A stretch of 64,000 bases of DNA, taken from positions 66,395,263 to 66,459,262 of the forward strand of contig OZ023266.1 in the NCBI GenBank assembly GCA_964006375.1, read 5' to 3'. The translations under genes and the position numbers were made by a program. This document shows, one piece after another, positions 10,430-20,500 of the stretch. Positions within the stretch are counted from its first letter, which is position 1. Every line of letters begins with the position of its first letter. The notes below the pieces were generated by a model, which worked only from the letters and a program-made list of their open reading frames with translations, made no database searches and had not been told where the DNA came from. The DNA comes from Tillus elongatus. Lineage: Eukaryota; Arthropoda; Insecta; Coleoptera; Cleridae.

Positions 10430-13277
10430 TTACCTAGAGAGGGGTGTACAGGGGGCGCCAACATCAAGATTTAACATATCCTTTTCGAATATATGTGGCC
10501 TAAATTCTAACCTGAACTCCATCCACCATTTCCTCCAGGCTAACAGGCCCCAACTCCTCTTCCTCACCGAAACCCAAATCATTGCCAAAACAGCCACTAA
10601 TCACCTTAATTTCCCGTGGTATGAGCTCCTTACTTCCTTTAGATTGCGTGGAAACGTGTGCGCATACGTCCGTAGCAATCTACCCTGCACCAGACTCCCC
10701 AATTTAGAAGCTGGAAGAAAAGACATACTATGGATAAAACTCTCTCTCAGGGCTGCAACTAAATTCATCTGTTGTATTTACCGGTCACCTTCTGAGAACA
10801 ACTTTGTCCAGCTCTTTGACTACCTTTCTGAAAAAACCGACTATCTGATTTCTGAATATCTTTCCTCAGAGGTCACTATTCTTGGTGACTTCAATGTCCA
10901 TAATAAGGAATGGCTAGGATCTTCAAAAACCGATCCACAAGGGAGAGCAGCGGAGGCCTTTGCAGTCAGCAATTCTTTAGCCAATATGGTCCAGCAACCT
11001 ACTTACTTTCCTCGTATCCCAACACACAGCTTAAATCCCTTGGATCTCCTTCTTACTACACAACCTGAATGCTATAAGATATCAGTCACCGCCCCCCTTG
11101 GTCGCGGGATTACTTTTCCTCATTTCCATGGGCGTCTGCCTGCTTCTCTCATCCTGACCCCTCTGATATCCCACAAAACGTCACCGAAATTATCCAAGCT
11201 GGCATGGAATTATTTATCCCACGTACACAGAAAACCTCTTCAGCCACTCAAAAGCCCTGGTTCTCTAAATCCTGTGATAAGGCTAGACTTGAAAAGGTCA
11301 AAGCTTACAAAACGCTTCTACACAATCCCAGTCAAGAAAATCGTCAAACGTTTAACGACGCAAGAAACCGCTATGTCCGCATTTTTTCTGAGGCAAAAAA
11401 CTCGCTTTAATAACCACATCAAAAACAAAGTCCTTTTAAGCTCCAACGGCGGCAAACCCTTCTGGACTCTTGCTAAATCTATCGGGAATAATTTCTGCAA
11501 AAGCACGTTCCCACCTTTTGTCTCAGGGGATGAAATTGTTTCTACCGCCCTGGGCAAGGCTGAACTTTTTGCTTCGTTGTTCGCTGCCAATTCTACTCTC
11601 AACCCACCTCCAAATGTTCAACCACCAACAGTCCCCAATGTCGCGCATAAAATGACGGATATCATTTTCAAAACTAAAAAGGTACGAAAGATGCTCTCTT
11701 CTCTTAATACCAGGAAAGCCTCTGGCTTTGACGAGATCCCAGCAATTGTTCTCAAAAAATGCGCACCAGAGCTTGCTCCTGTCCTGACTCGTCTGTTTCA
11801 GATATCTTATAATAAAGGCATATTCCCTAGTAACTGGAAAACTGCTCAAGTACAACCCATCCCCAAGAAAGGATTCAAAGTGCTTCCTAGCAACTACAGG
11901 CCTATTTCTCTCCTTTCAGTCGTCTCTAAAGTGATGGAAAAGTATATAAACACCGAATTACTAAAATTTCTTGAAAAACACAGTCTAATACACGACAGGC
12001 AGTATGGATTCCGTCAGCGCAGATCGACTGCCGACCTCCTTTCCTTTGTCACCCATTCTTGGAACAAGTTTATGGAACAACACGGTGAATCCCAGATTGT
12101 TGCTCTAGACATATCCAAAGCATTCGACCAGGTCTGGCACGCAGCGCTGCTTAATAAACTTCCGTCCTATGGCCTACCACTAAAACTTTGTACCTGGACA
12201 GCAAATTTCCTCTCCAACAGGACCATATCTGTTGTTGTGGATGGCCATTCCTCTAAACTGTATCCAATTAATGCAGGAGTTCCTCAAGGTTCAGCTTTAG
12301 CCCCTACATTGTTTCTTCTCCACATCAATGACCTCCTCTCTAGCACATCCAACCCAGTTCACAGCTACGCGGACGACAGCACCCTCCATTCAAATATACA
12401 ATATTCTAAGCCTGTCTCTTTAGCCCAATTAGATGAGGATCGCAGACTCATGGAGGGTTCTGTTTCCGTGGATCTCCAAAAAATATTAGACTGGGGAAGT
12501 AGAAATGTTGTACAATTCAACCCCTCCAAAACTAAGTCTTGCTTTCTTTCTCACAAGAGATACACCAGCCCTAGACCCATCACAATGAACAACCAAGGTA
12601 TTCAAAGAAATGAGTCCTTTTCTCTTGTTGGCATTTCTGTGGATCGAAATCTTAATTGGCATCAACATGTCACAACAATTGCAGAAGCGGCTGCTAAGAA
12701 ATTAGGTTTGCTCTTCCGGGCTCGCAAATACTTTTCACCAGCTAATCTCTATACCTTATATACTTCACAAATAAGGCCAAACCTCGAATACTGCTCCCAC
12801 ATCTGGGGTGCCGCTGCCGCTTCTACACTCGCTATCCTGGACTCCATTCAAAAGAGAGCTATACGTCTCATCGGTGACCCTACCCTCACCCAAAGGCTGC
12901 CATCCCTTGCCCACCGCCGTGCCGTTGGTGACCTCTCTCTCTTTTATAGATATCTGCACGGGCACTGCTCAGATGAGGTTTCCTCCATAGTTCCCCCACC
13001 TGCTGCCCCCAACAGATCTACCAGGGGAACAGAGCGAATGCACCCTTTTACTGTCCAGGTCACCAGACTTAGAACATCTTGTTATGCCCGCTCTTTTCTC
13101 CCGAGGACTTCCAAGTTGTGGAATTCCTTTCCCGCACATGTTTTTCCTTCTCCTCCGAACCTCCAAACCTTCAAGTTCAGAATTAACAAGCTACCTCTTT
13201 CCTCCTTGTCAACACCCACGGTACGATAGTATTTAGGCTGTAAGCCCTCGTGGTGTGTTGTTGAAATTAAAAAAAAA
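10430..13277 (+). mobile_element. CR1/Jockey-type non-LTR retrotransposon, longest copy
   Basis: It encodes an AP-type endonuclease and reverse transcriptase with no LTRs and ends in an A-rich tail (13268-13280, then ATTAA). The endonuclease frame is open from about 10449, upstream of the first Met at 10644, with ISFSNICGLNSNLNS then PQLLFLTET. The copy is therefore 5' truncated and lacks its start codon; copy 33529-35570 retains more of the 5' end. No ORF1 (gag-like) part is present. Copies of the same family are at 2324-3030 and 33529-35570. Clade is by motif style only: CR1 or Jockey superfamily, no RNase H domain. Confidence 0.85.
10644..13229 (+). CDS. Decayed endonuclease-reverse transcriptase of a non-LTR element
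   Basis: An 861-codon frame. Residues ~1-154 are AP endonuclease (ICCIYRSPS, ILGDFNVHNKEW near 78-88). At ~11106 about 107 bp are missing compared with the minus-strand copy at 34280-34420. This removes the SDH catalytic motif and shifts the frame, so residues ~155-253 are out-of-frame nonsense; the true frame is the short one at 11204-11410. One extra base at ~11404 (CTCGCTTTAA against CTCGTTTAA) restores the frame. RT follows: NYRPISLL near 413, ALDISKAFDQVWH near 486, GVPQGSALAPTLF near 546, YADDS at 575, then the conserved C-terminal region (IRPNLEYCSHIWG...). The RT half looks intact; the nuclease cannot work. Confidence 0.85.
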   Translation: MRGNVCAYVRSNLPCTRLPNLEAGRKDILWIKLSLRAATKFICCIYRSPSENNFVQLFDYLSEKTDYLISEYLSSEVTILGDFNVHNKEWLGSSKTDPQGRAAEAFAVSNSLANMVQQPTYFPRIPTHSLNPLDLLLTTQPECYKISVTAPLGRGITFPHFHGRLPASLILTPLISHKTSPKLSKLAWNYLSHVHRKPLQPLKSPGSLNPVIRLDLKRSKLTKRFYTIPVKKIVKRLTTQETAMSAFFLRQKTRFNNHIKNKVLLSSNGGKPFWTLAKSIGNNFCKSTFPPFVSGDEIVSTALGKAELFASLFAANSTLNPPPNVQPPTVPNVAHKMTDIIFKTKKVRKMLSSLNTRKASGFDEIPAIVLKKCAPELAPVLTRLFQISYNKGIFPSNWKTAQVQPIPKKGFKVLPSNYRPISLLSVVSKVMEKYINTELLKFLEKHSLIHDRQYGFRQRRSTADLLSFVTHSWNKFMEQHGESQIVALDISKAFDQVWHAALLNKLPSYGLPLKLCTWTANFLSNRTISVVVDGHSSKLYPINAGVPQGSALAPTLFLLHINDLLSSTSNPVHSYADDSTLHSNIQYSKPVSLAQLDEDRRLMEGSVSVDLQKILDWGSRNVVQFNPSKTKSCFLSHKRYTSPRPITMNNQGIQRNESFSLVGISVDRNLNWHQHVTTIAEAAAKKLGLLFRARKYFSPANLYTLYTSQIRPNLEYCSHIWGAAAASTLAILDSIQKRAIRLIGDPTLTQRLPSLAHRRAVGDLSLFYRYLHGHCSDEVSSIVPPPAAPNRSTRGTERMHPFTVQVTRLRTSCYARSFLPRTSKLWNSFPAHVFPSPPNLQTFKFRINKLPLSSLSTPTVR

Positions 13278-13957
13278 AAATTAAATTATAACAATTTTTT
13301 AGGATAATGTTGTAATGTAAAATATCATTTGTAATAATGGGCCGATGCATTGGTGTGCTCAAAGTTCCTATTTTTTGATAGTGAATCATTACGGAATATT
13401 CTGTTAAAAGTAGAAGTCTATTGTTAGACTCCATGGCCTACTGTGTTTTGAACACTTTTTTTTTGTAATTTGTTTTCTGGTATTGGATTTCAAAGCCTTC
13501 TATCCTCAAAACGGTTTTTCTCAAAATTCTTAGTGTAACTACAAGAATTCTCAAGCATGTTGTACATAATTGGATAGCTCTTTTCACAGGCTATCACATG
13601 AGAAAAAGATCCAATATGGCTGCCATAATAAAAACAAATGATGATACCTGTAGCTCAAAAACAAATGACAATCCAAAGTTGAGAATAGCACAAAAAGATT
13701 ACTCTGTAAAAAGCGTCCTGATAATGTGCAAGTCTTAGACATGTCAGATCAACGATTACTTAGATATTGAAGAAAAAAACCGATCGACAAATTTTGGTTT
13801 TTTCAAAATAACTCGAAAACGAAAAGATGCAAGGCAAAATACAGGTCATATTTGGAACGAGAATGAAATTTTACAAAACATTGCTAATTTAACCGTCTCC
13901 CCATCTCTAATATTAACGAAGATAGCAATATATTCCCATCTAGTTTGGGACACACTG

Positions 13958-14041
<84 letters not shown>

Positions 14042-14780
14042 TTATGTCTTATACGCCTCCAAAATAGATACTCGTTCAAAGAACTCGCCTCCAAAACCGG
14101 AGGCGACTACGAAAAATCGGAGGCCAATACGTATCCATGAGTATAACGTCTAAATCATGATCTATTCATCATTAAAAGGTGAAATCCAAATTTTTGATCG
14201 GAGGCCATTTGACAAGTTATACATATACAGTTACACAAACCAGTTCACGGTACGTTTAACAGGTGGCGTCACCGTTTAATACACATATACACTTCATGCG
14301 ATGGCCCAGTAGGCTTTTCCTCCGAGTATTTTGCATACCAATACGCCTCAGAAATGTTGCAACAGTGTACGGAGGTCTGTTGCGTGTGCTTGCGTGAGAG
14401 AGTTGGCCTCGAAACAGGTCCTTTGTCACAAAAAACGGAGGTCTGTTGGTACGATGGGTTTCGCTAAAATCGATAAACGTATATATCTGTTATCTCTTCA
14501 ATATTTACTTTACTACTCTATATTAGTGACTAGCTTTTGCTTAAGGCTTTGTCCCTTGGCGTTTTGTTTACTGTTACATACAGTTTGCACTATATTCCCG
14601 TTAAACAGAAAAACTGTAAAGTATTTTTTGCACACTACGCATTGAATAACTATATATAAATAAAAATTATTGAAACGAAGACTTCGGAATCGTACATTTA
14701 GTTAACTGCCAATTTTTGTCAAAATAACTTTATTCGCTGTAGAAATTTACTATTGTATTATATGTGGGTATTAATAATGT
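13278..14780. other. No gene; (TA)n tract and a mariner-like end
   Basis: AT-rich. A string typical of a mariner-type terminus (TTTGGGACACACTGTA) ends at 13960 and abuts a (TA)n tract at 13962-14038; the opposite end was not found. From 14050 to 14450 the motif GGAGGC/GCCTCC recurs in both orientations, including a GCCTCC AAAACC GGAGGC hairpin at 14086-14104. The frame at 14331-14645 has no family features. Confidence 0.4.
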
Positions 14781-15103
14781 GAGCCTCGGTGGTTCAGAGT
14801 TAAGAACGTGTGCCTCTGAACCGAAGGGTACTGGGTTCGATCCCAGGGTTCTCCTTTCACTTTTTCAGTACAAACTGTAACATTGACATCAACCGAGGGT
14901 CTGGCATTGTATTTCAGCAAGGGGGCTTAAAGCCGTCGGTCCCGTGTCCATGCGATGTTGGGCACGTTAAAGATCCCTACCTTCCTTACAGAAAGGCAGG
15001 GGTTCGGCAACATTTCCAGGATGATGAGGTGAAACTGCTTCTTGGCGTCGGTGATTGGCCATAGTCGCGGAATTAGGCCGACGTTAAAGAAACAAAACAC
15101 ACA
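14781..15103 (+). mobile_element. tRNA-derived SINE, family 1, copy B
   Basis: Same architecture as 3435-3791: tRNA-like head with A-box region (GGTGGTTCAG) and B box (GGTTCGATCCC), conserved body (GCGATGTTGGGCACGTTAAA), and tail GACGTTAAAGAAACAAAACA. It lacks about 35 bp of the body around position 14920 (the CTGCACGTTCCGCCC part of copy A). No convincing target duplication. Confidence 0.88.
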
Positions 15104-15734
15104 CGTTGTAAATGTGATAATTGTGATTAAAGTGTGTGTGGTAGTACTGTAACTTGACATTATGATAATGCAATTAAAACTTGAACTATTACGCAAAATA
15201 ACAGTTAACTTATTGACATCAAATTCAAAAACATGAGCTTACTAATAATTTTAAAAGTTAGAGCATTTAAAAAAAAACGTTAAAAAGCATCAAATAAATT
15301 TAAGGCTTTTAAATATATGAGTATCAAAATTGTTTATTACCGACAGCGATATAATGCTAAAACTTCTACTTACATATCTACGAGTACACATACAAAGATT
15401 CGAAGTGTGTAATATAAAATTAAGTCAGTTGCTAAAGTTGATGCTTAGAGCAAGTAAACTGTTTCATTACTAATTTACTAGTACATATTGTTAACAGAGT
15501 TTTTATCAATTTGGCGGCAACTTAAAATATTCTTCATAATCGTGTATTTAACGGCCAAGAAACTGTTATTATTATTTTACCTTTTTTAAGGCTGTTTACC
15601 TACCTGTTTTAAAATATTGATTAAAATATTTTTTGTTTTATCCTCACACGCTGTTTCAATCACCACGCCATTAAAATAAGATAATAAGCACGATAATTTT
15701 CGAATGAATTAACAAATAGTCTTCAATTTTTATC
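15104..15734. other. No recognisable gene
   Basis: AT-rich non-coding sequence. No repeat relation to the rest of the window was noticed. Confidence 0.4.
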
Positions 15735-15950
15735 TGTCTGAGAATGCCGTCAAGCAGCGAAAGTAGTCGCAGAAACGTTGAAGAACATCCGAGAACATCT
15801 AGAATTCATAAGGGGCTCTTGCTCCAGTTAGCTTACGCGCTGGCTACACGCTTCACCTACAGACACGAAAGCCAACAAGCCAGAGAAGTAGTCTCCAAGT
15901 CTGTATGTAGTATGGACCAGTTTAACCAAGTAAGGGCAACAACAATCAAT
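15735..15950 (+). repeat. Small dispersed repeat (hairpin head, GTAAGGGCAACAAC tail)
   Basis: It begins with a CTGAGAATGCC...GCAGCGAAAG hairpin and ends with AAGTAAGGGCAACAACA. The same head-to-tail order occurs at 21056-21150 (+) and 44566-44700 (-). The middle block (CATCCGAGAACATCTAGAATT...CTTGCTCCAGTTAGC) is shared with 29130-29270 (-). The 82-codon frame is a shadow. Size and dispersal suggest a SINE or other short non-autonomous element, but I see no polymerase III boxes. Confidence 0.6.
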
Positions 15951-17230
15951 CAATTGTATTTATTACTATTTAGGCAATTAACACTTTTCTAACAAAAAAA
16001 AAAGACAAACATCGTCTTGGCGACTTTTTTAGTCATAATACTTTACTGTTATTATGGCATTATCAATATGTGTGAAAGTATGTTAGCGGTGACAGAAATT
16101 TGTTTTTTTTACTGCAACGGCGTAAAAAGTGTCAAAATATATAGAAAATCTGATTTGGAAACGAAGATTTTTTGTGTCTGTCTGGCTGTTAATAGGCACG
16201 ATAATTTTCGAATGAATTGACGAATTAGGTATACAGTTAGAACCTGACAAACGAACGGTTGGTATTGTTTTTTGGGTAAAATGGCTCCAGGACGTAGGGG
16301 ATGAATGAGGGCTGATGTGATGGAAATTGAGTTATTTTTTTCGTTAAAACTCGAGTTCTATAACGTTTTAGGTTTTTTTATAACAAAACTTTCAATTTCA
16401 TCACTCATATTGTATTCTGTGATGAAATTGAAGTAGGGGTTGAATGTGAAGGGGTGGAATATGAATTTAGTTTGGAAACAGTACTGACATTAGATTATTA
16501 AATGTACGTAGAATTTAGTTCCTCCTTTCATTCTTTTCATCGAGAAATCCACATTTTACCATAAAATTGTAATGGGGTTGTGGTTTATAGTGTGAATTCG
16601 GCACTTGTGTGGTGACACGAAAGTATAACAGAACAGTAGAATAACTAGGAAAGTTCAAGTCGCAAAGAAAAAAGTTCCAGACCAGAGCTCGATGTTTTTT
16701 CCTGGCTATCTGATGATTACCTTGAATTTGATATTGACTTTCTAGGCCGAATCAAGGTCCACTTCATATTTCAGATAGGGGTTGATCATGTAGAGGTGGG
16801 AAATTAAATTATGTTATAATTTAGCAATCGACTTTAAATTTGATACACCTAATAATCTGAATTATTTGTGAATAAAATTGCTTCAGAAAAATGGGAAGAA
16901 ATGGGGGGTTGATAAAATTTTGAGTAATATATCGTTTTAGAAGTTAATAAAAGCCTTTCTGAGGAGAGTAGACTTTGACGGCGATGTGGAAGTTATGACT
17001 TAATTTGCATCACTATTTTATTTATGTATTAAAAGGAATAAAAAAATATGATAAAAGTTGTTATACTTTTCCAACCCTTCAGCTGGTTTTGTAAATGTGT
17101 TCCTTTATATAGGTTTTGGTGCTTTAGGTTTTTAAACACAAATTTAGATTGATTAGTTAGTTAAATTAAGCAGGTAGAATTGTGGTTTTACCACCAAGGG
17201 TTACGAAGTGTATGTGGAAACAAAAACAAT
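15951..17230. other. No recognisable gene
   Basis: AT-rich sequence with loosely recurring phrases (GGGGTTGAATGTGAAGGGG, AGGGGTTGATCATG, GGGGGGTTGATAAAATT). They suggest old decayed repeats. No coding region is supported. Confidence 0.4.
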
Positions 17231-17247
17231 AATTATTTGGGTTACAA

Positions 17248-17253
17248 TTTATT
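17248..17253 (-). promoter_or_regulatory. Polyadenylation signal AATAAA of the Crypton-like gene
   Basis: AATAAA on the minus strand, about 80 bases past the stop codon at 17332-17334, within ATATCAATAAATTGTAAC. Spacing suits the 3' end of the gene that reads leftward here. Not the only A-rich hexamer nearby, so moderate confidence. Confidence 0.5.
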
Positions 17254-17331
17254 GATATTCAGGTAGCAAAACAAAAATAATTGCATACTAAGTAACTAAA
17301 AAAAGAAATTCTATATATTGTGCACACATAA

Positions 17332-17573
17332 CTATTTTTTTCGGAAGGTATTATATACGAAGGCTTTGATGCGAACCCAGTCTTTATTATAAAATATAGT
17401 GGGGTATTTTGTAATTATTTCCAGGCATTCACCCTTTTTTGGAACCGTTTTTGAGGTTATATTACTTTTAAAATACCTTTTAACCAGATTGGATTGCTCC
17501 TGGGTCCAGTGGGTTCTGCCCTTAATATTTTTTGATAATTTTCTTTTTTCCAGAACCTCCTCTTGTACACCAT
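17332..17573 (-). CDS. Exon 7: C-terminal helical domain and stop
   Basis: After TTTTTAG, AT completes an Asp codon and the frame runs 79 codons to TAG. It contains KGRTHWTQEQSNLVKRYF, then VPKKGECLEII and DWVRIKAFVYNTFRKK. The Trp-spaced basic helices look like a Myb/SANT-like DNA-binding module. This C-terminal block is a recurrent partner of the recombinase-like core in animal homologues. Confidence 0.75.
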
Positions 17574-20500
17574 CTAAAAATAAATAAATAGTAAGGGTTA
17601 AAAAAACTTTTAAATTAGGTCTGTTATACTAAAATCTATAGAAACTTCAACTTGGGCAAGTTGAATATCTATACGTTCCGCTCTTCGGAGGGGCATCCCG
17701 TGGACCATGTAATGTTGTTCACGTTAAGGATATCTACTCTTTTTACCGAAAGGCAGGGGTTCGGCAAAAATTCGAGGACAGTGAGGTGAAACTGCTCCAG
17801 TGTCGGTGATTGCCCATAGTCGCGGAAATAATCCGAAGTTAAAAGGAAAAACTCACCTGTAACGTAAATCTGCTTTTATATTTTGTTAGTAGGGCTACAA
17901 ATTTTAGTTTATTTGCAAGTGTACGTTTCCATTAAATGTAAGTTTGATTTATCAGCGTTTACATTACATTTTTCTTTAAATTTTACAAAAAAATTATATA
18001 ATAATTGTCGACTACCTAAATATATCTCCAATAAATAATTTATGCAATTATAATATGCAATTAAAATATGCAATATTTAGGCTTGAAGATGACGACTATT
18101 TTTGCAATCCTCTCCCACTACTACCACCGCTACCATCACGACTGTTTTTAATGGATTGCCTGTACACTATTAATTTTTTATATTCTTAAATAAATCTTAA
18201 ATCTTAAACAATTTGTGTAAAATTAAACATTTAAATGTAATGATTTAAAGATCTTTGTATTGAAAGGTTATGTAGCTAATCATAGTTCTTTAAAAAAAAT
18301 TATTAAAAAAAATAAAACTTATAAACATATAAGAATTTTAACGGACTCTAACGCACACACTTAAATTTTTTTTTTGAAAGTCTTATTGCCAATATTGGCG
18401 AATTCTCTCAATAAAAATGCCATAAAACAGAAATTTAAAAATGCTATATCTACCTTCTTTGTTCTTGTTGGAAAACTTCACTGACATCAAATCAAAAACA
18501 AAGTCACTTTCCTCGTCATCTAACTCTTCTTCTGCAGCTTCCTCTTGGGGGTCAATATCAATTTCACTTAAGGATTTACCCTTATATGCATCCACACCTT
18601 TTTCCATAAGTAGTAAAAGCTTGGATATTTTAGCAGTTTGGTAAATATCTTGTGGTAATCTGTTTTCAATAACTTAATTATTCATAATGTATAAATTTTT
18701 TATAAAAGAGCAGAAGATCAAAACACATGGAACGAAAAATCACTTTTATTATGAGCCAAGTAATTTAGAATTATTTGGTAGGTACTTGAGTCACCACACG
18801 TTGATTTAGTTAAATTGTAAAATCGACAAGACGCAAAAATGAAAAGCTCAAATAATACTAGCATATGAATTTTTTTCATGCAAGATATCTTCAGTTGTTA
18901 AAAATATTACCAATGATATTAAAAGAATTATTTTTGTGATCACTTTGCCAATTACCACAAGTTAAATGCTTGATCTAGAGCAATTTTGTATGGTTATTAC
19001 AACAAATTAGAAACTAAAAACTTACTTATAATATTCGTTGTGCGTTTTTTCAGTATGTCCCATGAATTGCGCAAATTGTTCTGTTTCCTCCTTGTTAAGA
19101 TTTAGAATTTGCATTACTGTTGCTATCTGCTTTCTGAGTTTATTAGATGAAATTTGTCCAGGAAATTCTAGGTTGGCATTTTCAGCAAATTTTCGAATTA
19201 CAACATCTGCTCTGGTCCATTTCTTTGTTCCAGGGCATCCAAACAGGTAAGGATTGTTTTCAGTAACTATGTGTGTTTCTGATCTAATTTTAATGAAAAA
19301 ATCTATATATGTCTGTAAGTTTGTTGGAAACAAAATTGCTATGGGTCGACTTCCTTTTCCTCCCGTCACAATCCGTTTGTAATGTTTGGTTAGAGCTCTT
19401 TCTGACTCCGACAATGCTTTTTCGCACTCTTCCTGATTAACTGAACTTATAGTTTGAATGTAGGTGTCAAGTTTGGTGTATTGGACATCGCCAATTCTTT
19501 TTCTATTGAACAATATGGTCAGCGTCAATGAAGCATGAACTAAATTTTTAAATTCTTTTTTATTGTTGCAGTCAGTTTTAAGGGTAGTCATTGCCTTGTC
19601 AGCTACATTTGTAACATATTCCTTGAATCGTGTAACATCACGAGTTAAAGGTAAAATCATTGGCTTTTGCCATTGTTTTTCCTGCAGATCTTTAAATGCT
19701 AAGCTGCTTATTTCTGTGGTCCATTGTGAATCTATAAGCTCTTTAAAGCGTTTTGTATCTTTTAATGTCTCTGCTTTATTAATAGAACCTGATACTGAAC
19801 TATCCTCTTTTAAAATTAGCCGCATATACAGTTCACAGACTTGTTTTAACGATGTACCTATATGGGCAGATAAACTTGGTGATCGATATGTTTTGTTTTC
19901 TGGATTATATCCCCCAAGTCTTTTAGCACACTCAATAGCCATATCAAAGAATTTGGGTTTTAAAATATCTTGTAAACTATATTTTGAATTATTGGCTATT
20001 TTCCTGAATTCTCCTAAAAATCGAGCCAGCTCCCTCATTTTATTTGAGCAAACAGTTGCAAGTTGTTCCCTTTTATGCTTTTTTAAATAATTTTCCCCAA
20101 AATTACAAATCAGACTATCTGTCTTTACAGTAAACGATGTTTCATCGGCTTTCATTCTGCAAAAAACTTCATCTTTTACCCTTAATTTATGTGTCGTATT
20201 ATTTTCATCTATTGCACAAGCAATGAGGGTCTGTGACGCTGCTAGTTGATTAATCCTACCTTCCGTCTTGTTCACATCTTTGAGAATACAAGTCTTCATG
20301 TGTCGTGATAAATAGCTTCTTTTTAATAATGCCTTGCATCGAGAACATGGATATAAATCTTCACTATTACCTAAAGTGGCATATTTTGGTAATACATTTC
20401 CTTTAAGATATTCTGAAAAATGGCCGGAGTTTCTAATGAGTCCGATAATTTTTTTTCTTTCAGTATGTCCTTTGGGATACGACAGCATTTCAGTTACTTC

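Noticed and set aside
12765..12965. Plus- and minus-strand frames over the LINE C-terminus that recur at 2634 and 33832
   Set aside because: Recurrence reflects the LINE copies; the true RT frame covers the same bases in another phase.
14050..14450. Recurring GGAGGC/GCCTCC motif as a regulatory array
   Set aside because: Spacing is irregular and copies are short; a decayed repeat is as likely. One local hairpin is noted, nothing more.
19563..20090. 175-codon plus-strand frame
   Set aside because: It is antisense to exon 5 of the Crypton-like gene, whose own frame is longer and carries recognisable motifs.
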